A stretch of 11,874 nucleotides of DNA from Baffinella frigidus (lineage: Eukaryota > Cryptophyceae > Cryptomonadales > Baffinellaceae), in NCBI GenBank assembly GCA_026770585.1, contig MU648080.1:14551-26424 (forward strand), read 5' to 3'. This document shows positions 6,948 through 11,874 of this stretch, piece by piece (within the stretch, counting starts at the first letter, position 1; the number at the start of each line of letters is the position of its first letter). Made by a program: the position numbers and the translations under genes. The notes under the pieces were generated by a model. The model was not told the DNA's origin, did not search any database, and saw nothing but the letters and a program-made list of their open reading frames with translations.

Positions 6948-8384
6948 ATGATTCCATGGCGCACGTTCTCCCGGGTTCCAGCTCTGCCCGACCGGGAAGA
7001 CCATGTGACCGCGACCGGGCACATGCCACACACGGTGGAAACGATGATGGGCGCTGCAATGGAAAGCGAGCCCTCAAGCGAAGAGGATGATGACGGGGTC
7101 GAGTTGGTGCCAGTTGTGCAGTTACACCCTCGCTGGAAAGGCCCTCCGGTCGAGCAGGCGGATGTGCAGGATAGTAACTCTAGAGTCGACTCCTACGCGA
7201 CCGAATCCGACGACGAGGTGGACGCGGCTGACACGGTGGACGCGGTGCGACGACAGCTTGCCCGGACACAGGCCAAGGCAGAGCAAGACCGGCTCGATCT
7301 CGAGACAGACGCGGCGGTCGCGGCAAGACAACTTGCCAGGACGCAGGCCACGGCAGAGCAAGACCGGCTCGATCTCGAGGCAGACGCGGTGCGACAGCTT
7401 GCCCGGACACAGGCCAAGGCAGAGCAAGACCGGCTCGATCCGGAGGCAGACGCGGTGCGACAGCTTGCCCGGACACAGGCCAAGGCAGAGCAAGACCGGC
7501 TCGATCCGGAGGCGGGCGCGGCGGTCGGGCGTTCGGATGCCAAACGCTTGAAAGACAAGCTGAGGAAGCAGAAGCAGCGCGAGAACATCAAGGGGGGGGT
7601 ATCTCAGCCGGAGGCGGCACCCCCCCCCGGCACCAAGTTCGATATCAAGACTAAAGAAGGGAGGCGCGCGTACAACCGTGCCAATTACCAGAAGCGGAAG
7701 ATGGATGGGACATGGCCGCTCTCGATGGCCGATGTGAAACCACGTCCCAAGTTCGATCTCAAGACTCGTGATGGAAAGAGTGCGTACGACCGTGCCAATT
7801 ACCAGAAGCATAAGGTGATGAAGACGGACGCGGTGGGTGCGGGGTCTAAGAAGCGTTCACACGAGGAGAGTGAGTCAGGGGAGAGTGAGTCCGGGGAGGA
7901 GGAGGAGGAGAGTGAGTCAGGGGAGAGTGAGTCCGGGGAGGAGGAGGAGGCGGATTCGGAAGAGGCGTCGCGGAAGAAGGCGAAGAGGGTTTTCGGGCTC
8001 AGGGCTAATGGGACGAAGGACACGACTCCGCGGCGGCACGTCTGTGAGAAGTGCGACAAGGCGTTCCAAGACGCTCACCGCCTGGTTCTTCACATGCGCG
8101 TGCACACGGGGTTCCGGCCACATATTTGCGAGACGTGTGGCAAGACGTTCAAGCAGAAGCCACACCTGGAGTATCACATGACCACGCATACGAAGAAGAA
8201 GCGTTCGCACGAGTACGCCTGCGAGACGTGCGACAAGGCGTACTCGCGGGTGGGCCACCTGGCTAGGCACATGCTGACGCATTCGAGGGAGACGGGCGCG
8301 GGGACGCATGTCTGCAAGACGTGCTGCACGGCGTTCCACAAGGCCGACGCATTGGCTAGGCACATGCGGGCGCAGAAACATTAG
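6948..8384 (+). CDS. C2H2 zinc-finger protein with coiled-coil repeats (478 aa)
   Basis: The start is the first ATG of the open frame (6948); a later ATG at 7023 is possible. Order: acidic N-terminus; four copies of a 22-25-residue QLARTQAKAEQDRLD unit (residues about 100-193), charged and likely coiled coil; a basic stretch; two copies of a KFD-KT-G-AY-RANYQK motif (from residues 230 and 268); acidic SESGESESGEEEE repeats; a basic RKKAKR patch. Four C2H2 fingers follow: C366/C369/H382/H386, C394/C397/H410/H414, C425/C428/H441/H445 and C456/C459/H472/H478. Finger 1 to 2 has a TGFRP linker like the classical TGEKP. The last finger has five residues between its histidines. The protein should act in the nucleus as a DNA-binding regulator. 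It neighbours a promoter with repeated motifs that it could bind (inference). The stop is TAG, two residues' worth of bases before 8385. Confidence 0.9.
   Translation: MIPWRTFSRVPALPDREDHVTATGHMPHTVETMMGAAMESEPSSEEDDDGVELVPVVQLHPRWKGPPVEQADVQDSNSRVDSYATESDDEVDAADTVDAVRRQLARTQAKAEQDRLDLETDAAVAARQLARTQATAEQDRLDLEADAVRQLARTQAKAEQDRLDPEADAVRQLARTQAKAEQDRLDPEAGAAVGRSDAKRLKDKLRKQKQRENIKGGVSQPEAAPPPGTKFDIKTKEGRRAYNRANYQKRKMDGTWPLSMADVKPRPKFDLKTRDGKSAYDRANYQKHKVMKTDAVGAGSKKRSHEESESGESESGEEEEESESGESESGEEEEADSEEASRKKAKRVFGLRANGTKDTTPRRHVCEKCDKAFQDAHRLVLHMRVHTGFRPHICETCGKTFKQKPHLEYHMTTHTKKKRSHEYACETCDKAYSRVGHLARHMLTHSRETGAGTHVCKTCCTAFHKADALARHMRAQKH
7245..7526 (+). repeat. In-frame coding repeat, four copies (66-75 bp)
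   Basis: The glutamine codons that open the units lie at 7254, 7329, 7395 and 7461, giving periods of 75, 66 and 66 bp. Copies 3 and 4 are almost identical at the DNA level, copies 1 and 2 more diverged, so the array seems to grow at its 3' end. The period keeps the reading frame. Confidence 0.9.
7625..7815 (+). repeat. Duplicated KFD-KT / RANYQK motif, two copies
   Basis: The codons for KFD begin at 7635 and 7749, 114 bp (38 residues) apart. Each copy reads K-F-D-[IL]-K-T-x-x-G-x-x-A-Y-x-R-A-N-Y-Q-K. The basic-aromatic pattern resembles small DNA-binding repeats, but I cannot name a family. Confidence 0.75.
7863..7951 (+). repeat. Acidic coding repeat (SESGESESGEEEE)
   Basis: A short block of GAGAGTGAGTC(A/C)GGGG units followed by GAGGAGGAGG occurs twice in tandem. 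It encodes serine/glutamate-rich linkers of the zinc-finger protein, a typical acidic or phosphorylation-prone tract. Confidence 0.8.
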
Positions 8385-8402
8385 GACCGTGGGACGCAGG
8401 AC

Positions 8403-8608
8403 TGCCTCGAACCGTGCGGCGATTTAGATTTCATGCATAGGACCGCCCGTGAGTGATGTGAAATAAAACTAGGAATTGACCAAGAGTTCAATTTCACCTC
8501 AATACCCTGCCTCAAAGCGTGCGGCGATTTAGATTTCATGCATAGGACCGCCCGTGAGTGATGTGAAATAAAACTAGGAATTGACCAGGAGTTCAATTTC
8601 ACCTCAAT
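8403..8608 (+). repeat. 105-bp tandem duplication with AATAAA, 3' end of zinc-finger gene
   Basis: Copy 1 spans 8403-8507 and copy 2 8508-8608, with only a few differences. Each holds AATAAA (8462-8467 and 8567-8572) and, just after it, a small inverted repeat AATTGA...TCAATT that can form a 6-bp hairpin. Position after the stop at 8384 suggests a duplicated polyadenylation region for the zinc-finger gene. Confidence 0.8.
8462..8467 (+). terminator. Candidate polyadenylation signal AATAAA
   Basis: A canonical AATAAA lies about 78 bases after the zinc-finger stop codon. A second one follows 105 bases on at 8567-8572 in the duplicated copy, so alternative 3' ends are possible. Confidence 0.55.
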
Positions 8609-8626
8609 TGCCAAGTCATCCACCTG

Positions 8627-8634
8627 TATTTAAG
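8627..8634 (+). promoter_or_regulatory. TATA-like box (TATTTAAG)
   Basis: TATTTAAG lies 97 bases before the ATG of the 976-residue protein. Transcription starting 25-35 bases downstream would begin near 8655-8665, largely avoiding two upstream out-of-frame or early ATGs (8645 and 8655). Confidence 0.4.
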
Positions 8635-8723
8635 GGATGGTTTCATGGGTCGGATGGTTGTGAGATCGGGGCGGGGCCCCGCTCACGGACAAAAAACCAA
8701 CGGGGCAACCACCCAAACGCACA

Positions 8724-11654
8724 ATGGGAAGCCGTGTGCACACCGTGACATCCGTGGCTGCGACGGAAACCGAACGCCTGGAGGCAGAGGGCACGGAACG
8801 CCTGCGGGTTATTCAGGCACAGATCGATGTTCTGAACAAACAAAAGGAGGCACTCGAGGCTCGGAATGAGAGTACTAAGAGGCAGGCGGACGACGCTGAG
8901 CTGAATGCGCAGCCGCCGAAGAAGGCGAAGACGCAGAAGAAGGCGAAGACGCCGAAGAAGGAGAAGACAGAGGAGGAGAAGAAGAAGAAGGAGGAGGCGC
9001 AGGAGGAGAAGGAGAAGAAGCGGAAACGCATGGGTGATTTGCTTAAATCCAACAAGAGCGTTCGCAGGTTCCAAATCGACAAGGAGGGTCCCTCTGACCC
9101 TACACTGATCCCCAACAAGATTGCGAGCGCAATATATCGCCTCAGCCTGTCGCCGTTCTTCTCGACCTTTCTAAAGGTCAAGGCCCGCGAACAATTCAAC
9201 GATGTCGGCGGGTTCAGCTCCGGGACCAGCGTTCTTGACTTGGGCGAGGTCCGTCTCTCGATAGATGGAAAAAGCTGGGACGACCCGAATAAGGTGTGTG
9301 TGCCGGACATGACAGACCCCATCGAGCTTTTCGAGAAGCTGGGCGGTCAGATGGAACACTTCAAAGACGCTGTCCTCGGGACGGAACGCGGTAGGGCGAT
9401 TGCCGCAGGATTTATCAAAACAGCATTTCAAAAGGCCGACCTTGAGGAGACGGACTCGGCGGGTGACTATACCATGGAGGAGGCCATGGAAGATATCGAG
9501 GTTGGAGATCAAATGGAGCGCGAGGAGGACCGGTTGAACCACGCTGATAAAAAGCATCAGGTTGTCAGGGCAGAGGACGCAGACGCGGAACAGATCGAGA
9601 GGATGAAACACGGGAAGTTCCCGCCGGAGGTCCAGGCTAAAGTCATCAAAGCATACAAACACCTCTGCGTCAAAGACGTACCGCCGCAGACGCTTTTGTC
9701 GGAGGTTGGTGAGGCCATGTGGAAGATCGAAGAGCTCGAACCAGACGATAACAAGGTAACACAAGTATGGAACGATCTGCAGCACAGGATCATAGCAGAG
9801 CTCAACAGGAGTGGGTACGGTCCCGATGGATGGGACCCCGGCGCGCCCGATACGGGAGAAGACGGCAAAGATGTCACGGGGGTGGTTTGTGCTGGGATCC
9901 AAACCAGTGGGACAGAGATAGGCCAACCGTGCACCAGGACGAACCCGAGGGGGAGAGAGCGGCAGTATCAAGTCACGGTGCTCGCACGACCGCAGAGGGC
10001 CCAGGGCATTTTCTGTCCCTGCTTGAAGTGCGCGATGGCGGGTTGCCGTTCGATGGATAAGGAGGCCACTCCTTTGGCCACACGCTGGTTTTGCGCTGCT
10101 TGCGAAAAATGGACAACTGACCAGTTCAACGCCTGGCCACTCTTGTTCCGGTCCGCACAATGCGAGCTTGGACGGGATCAGAACGAGATCGTGAGCTTCG
10201 AGGGCGTTGTCTTCGGCATGGCACAGGAACAGCTGTGTGCATTCCAGTCTTGCGCGTACAAGTCACGTGACGGACACATCTATGCAGTAGTCGGTGTCGT
10301 CCTGGCTTCGGCCCCGGATTCATTGAAAACGCCGTGGACCACCGCTAGCGTGAAGAAGGGCGAGGTGCAGGTCAACACACAGCAGGTTGTAGTCTTCGTC
10401 ATGCGACCCGCCTCGAAATCCACCTACGGGGAAGACGAGAAACGCGACGTGACTGACGTATACCTCGCATTTCGTGCAGAGCTCATAGGCCCAGAACAGA
10501 GGGGTAACTCGACTAAGTGGACCGATCCTAACCATTGGACCCTCGGCCCCTCCATCTGCGGTGAGTACACCCCGCAACCCACTGGCTTTGGGTGCACCCC
10601 TGAGTTGAACACGTGTGTGGGTACAAACGAGGGCGCATACACCAATCCTTACCCGGGTTACGATTCCGACGAGGAGGTGGAAGCCAAGAAGGACGGAGAA
10701 GCCGAGGAGGGCGGAGAAGCCGAGGAGGGCGGAGAAGCCAAGACGGACGGAAAAGCCTCATGGACCGCGCAGGAGCTCTTTCAATTCAACCAGTTCCAGC
10801 TCATACCGGATGTGTTTGGGGACTTGTACAAACGTGAGATCACACTCGCGTGGGATCAAGCAGTTGGCCCGAACATCTACGCCTCCATGGGAAACTTCGT
10901 CAATCTGATGTCTGGACTCTCGACCTCCTGTCAGCAACCCCGCTATGTCCCCAAATTCATAGAAGAGGCCGAGGTAAAAGACGACCCTGCAAGCAGGAAC
11001 GACCCTGCTGGGCCTTACCAACTCCCCGATGTTCCGCAGGGCTTCCTACCCGATAAGCCGTGCGAGAAGGGGCTGGACCAGAACCCGGTCAAGTTTTCCG
11101 AGGTACTTCCGTTCGATTCGCGCGAAGATATAATAAATGACATGAAGGGGTTGTATGACTCAGTTATGGAGGACTTAGTCATCGACTATCGGAAGAAGGA
11201 GAGGAAGGGTGAGGGGTTCCCATCAACGGACGCACTCAAGAAGGAAGTCCGCGAAATCATCAACGCGCGGCAGCAGGGGAAACGCGACGCGGACGCCGAA
11301 ATGCTAAGCCAACGCCAATGCGCCACCGAAATGGCGGCAGTCGAAGGATCATCTATGACCGGGGATGACTTTATGGAGAGGGTTTTGAAGCAACACGACG
11401 CTGGATCCTCTACTCTCCTGGCGCACGAGGCGCTGCCTGAGTACGTGGACGACGATGAAGAGATGGGTACGTTCGAAGAAGTCGCAGAGAACGACCACAA
11501 CGAACCCGGGGTTGAGTCTGCAGGCGAGGAATCATCATATGGAGACGCAAGTGACGAGGAGGAATCAGGTTCTGATGGTGATGATGCCGGTTATCACACC
11601 GGGGGTTCTCACACCGGGGGGTCTGCGTCCGAAGGGGGCTCAGACGGTGAGTAA
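8724..11654 (+). CDS. Hypothetical 976-aa protein with coiled-coil N-terminus, Cys cluster and acidic tail
   Basis: The ATG at 8724 has A at -3 and G at +4, a favourable eukaryotic context. Residues about 12-50 look like a charged coiled coil; about 60-105 are lysine/glutamate-rich with several KKAK/KKRKR patches (possible nuclear signals). An ordered region follows. A cysteine cluster, C431-x-C433-xx-C436-xxxx-C441 and C457-xx-C460, looks metal-binding. After it comes mixed beta-rich sequence, a short acidic EAEEGG repeat (near residues 653-673), another ordered region, and a strongly acidic C-terminus ending in HTGGS repeats. No enzyme motif was recognised. The stop TAA at 11652 lies inside GTGAGTAAG, a textbook splice donor, so a longer spliced form is possible. 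Acidic tail plus basic N-terminus could suit a nucleic-acid-associated or structural protein (inference). Confidence 0.85.
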   Translation: MGSRVHTVTSVAATETERLEAEGTERLRVIQAQIDVLNKQKEALEARNESTKRQADDAELNAQPPKKAKTQKKAKTPKKEKTEEEKKKKEEAQEEKEKKRKRMGDLLKSNKSVRRFQIDKEGPSDPTLIPNKIASAIYRLSLSPFFSTFLKVKAREQFNDVGGFSSGTSVLDLGEVRLSIDGKSWDDPNKVCVPDMTDPIELFEKLGGQMEHFKDAVLGTERGRAIAAGFIKTAFQKADLEETDSAGDYTMEEAMEDIEVGDQMEREEDRLNHADKKHQVVRAEDADAEQIERMKHGKFPPEVQAKVIKAYKHLCVKDVPPQTLLSEVGEAMWKIEELEPDDNKVTQVWNDLQHRIIAELNRSGYGPDGWDPGAPDTGEDGKDVTGVVCAGIQTSGTEIGQPCTRTNPRGRERQYQVTVLARPQRAQGIFCPCLKCAMAGCRSMDKEATPLATRWFCAACEKWTTDQFNAWPLLFRSAQCELGRDQNEIVSFEGVVFGMAQEQLCAFQSCAYKSRDGHIYAVVGVVLASAPDSLKTPWTTASVKKGEVQVNTQQVVVFVMRPASKSTYGEDEKRDVTDVYLAFRAELIGPEQRGNSTKWTDPNHWTLGPSICGEYTPQPTGFGCTPELNTCVGTNEGAYTNPYPGYDSDEEVEAKKDGEAEEGGEAEEGGEAKTDGKASWTAQELFQFNQFQLIPDVFGDLYKREITLAWDQAVGPNIYASMGNFVNLMSGLSTSCQQPRYVPKFIEEAEVKDDPASRNDPAGPYQLPDVPQGFLPDKPCEKGLDQNPVKFSEVLPFDSREDIINDMKGLYDSVMEDLVIDYRKKERKGEGFPSTDALKKEVREIINARQQGKRDADAEMLSQRQCATEMAAVEGSSMTGDDFMERVLKQHDAGSSTLLAHEALPEYVDDDEEMGTFEEVAENDHNEPGVESAGEESSYGDASDEEESGSDGDDAGYHTGGSHTGGSASEGGSDGE
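10675..10755 (+). repeat. In-frame 18-bp coding repeat (EAEEGG units)
   Basis: GAAGCCGAGGAGGGCGGA occurs twice in tandem, with degraded flanking copies (GAAGCCAAGAAGGACGGA before, GAAGCCAAGACGGACGGA after). It gives a short Glu/Gly/Ala linker between two ordered parts of the 976-residue protein. Confidence 0.85.
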
Positions 11655-11655
11655 G
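11647..11655 (+). other. Candidate splice donor overlapping the stop codon
   Basis: ACG|GTGAGTAAG matches the eukaryotic 5' splice consensus better than any donor used in the minus-strand gene. It would cut after the first base of a glycine codon (phase 1), five bases before the annotated stop. The acceptor would lie within or beyond the minisatellite and is not visible. Confidence 0.4.
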
Positions 11656-11708
11656 GCGGTTTGCTCTTCCCATGAGCCTGCCACGTTTGAAACCTGTGAT
11701 TACTCGCG
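11655..11708 (+). other. Short spacer after the 976-aa gene
   Basis: These 54 bases contain no AATAAA and no clear structure. They are either 3' UTR or the first part of an intron starting at 11647. Confidence 0.4.
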
Positions 11709-11874
11709 GCTGAGAGAGCCGGCTGGGAGAGCCGGTTGAGAGAGCCGGCTGAGAGAGCCGGCTGAGAGAGCCGGCTGAGAGAGCCGGCTGAGAGAGCCGG
11801 CTGAAAGAGCCGGCTGAGAGAGCCGGCTGAAAGAGCTGGCTGAGAGAGCCGGCTGAGAGAGCTGGCTGAGAGAG
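11709..11874. repeat. 13-bp minisatellite, about 12.8 units, running off the window
   Basis: The unit is GCTGAGAGAGCCG with scattered variants (GGGAGAG, GTTGAGAG, GAAAGAG, AGCTGG). Each junction of perfect units contains the 8-bp palindrome AGCCGGCT. A 13-bp period shifts the reading frame at each unit, so it is not a coding repeat. It is cut by the window end. Confidence 0.9.

Noticed and set aside
7122-7811. 229-codon minus-strand ORF across the zinc-finger gene
   Set aside because: It mirrors the coding repeats of the plus-strand gene in the antisense frame; leucine-rich repeats in it are translated shadows of GAG/CAG-rich codons.
8381-8623. 80-codon minus-strand ORF in the spacer
   Set aside because: It is the translation of the 105-bp duplication (two identical 35-residue halves), better explained as duplicated 3' non-coding DNA with AATAAA.
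9171-10160. 329-codon minus-strand ORF opposite the 976-aa gene
   Set aside because: A long GC-driven antisense frame without a good start or domain; the plus-strand frame is three times longer and has clear composition and domain structure.

Overview
Likely source. The window reads as eukaryotic nuclear DNA, or DNA of a large dsDNA virus that depends on a nucleus. Signs are GT-AG introns that restore reading frames, AATAAA signals after a gene, a four-finger C2H2 protein, and arrays of TTTAGGG, the telomere repeat of plants and green algae and also of several protist groups (dinoflagellates, oomycetes, cryptophytes). No bacterial operon logic, Shine-Dalgarno pattern, rRNA or tRNA was seen. 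Genes are tightly packed and three of the four proteins match nothing I recognise. A protist genome, an integrated virus-like element or a nuclear virus are all possible; the sequence does not decide between them.

Layout. (1) Bases 68-6620, minus strand: what look like five or six separate ORFs fit one spliced gene of six exons (6620-5127, 4923-4252, 3426-3057, 2981-2683, 2566-1310, 1147-68) coding for about 1,723 residues. Every junction has GT...AG ends and matching phase. Three of the five introns (1148-1309, 2567-2682, 2982-3056) consist almost wholly of telomere-type heptamers: 21, 15 and 9 units, increasingly degenerate. A fourth intron (3427-4251) is almost filled by an AT-richer 243-residue ORF on the opposite strand. 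(2) Bases 6621-6947: an AT-rich divergent promoter region with about six copies of a TTTACYACAC-like motif spaced 25-30 bp apart. (3) Bases 6948-8384, plus strand: a 478-residue protein with a 22-residue coiled-coil repeat, a duplicated basic motif, acidic repeats and four C-terminal C2H2 zinc fingers. (4) Bases 8385-8723: a 105-bp tandem duplication, each copy with AATAAA and a small hairpin, then a TATA-like box. (5) Bases 8724-11654, plus strand: a 976-residue protein with a charged coiled-coil N-terminus, a cysteine cluster and an acidic tail. Its stop codon overlaps a strong splice donor consensus. (6) Bases 11709-11874: a 13-bp minisatellite running off the window.

How it may work. The zinc-finger protein may regulate the shared divergent promoter next to it. 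The 1,723-residue and 976-residue products are large, soluble-looking proteins, plausibly structural. One hypothesis, not shown by sequence alone, is a herpesvirus/mirusvirus-like capsid module. The strongest direct observation is the use of telomeric repeat arrays as introns inside one gene.
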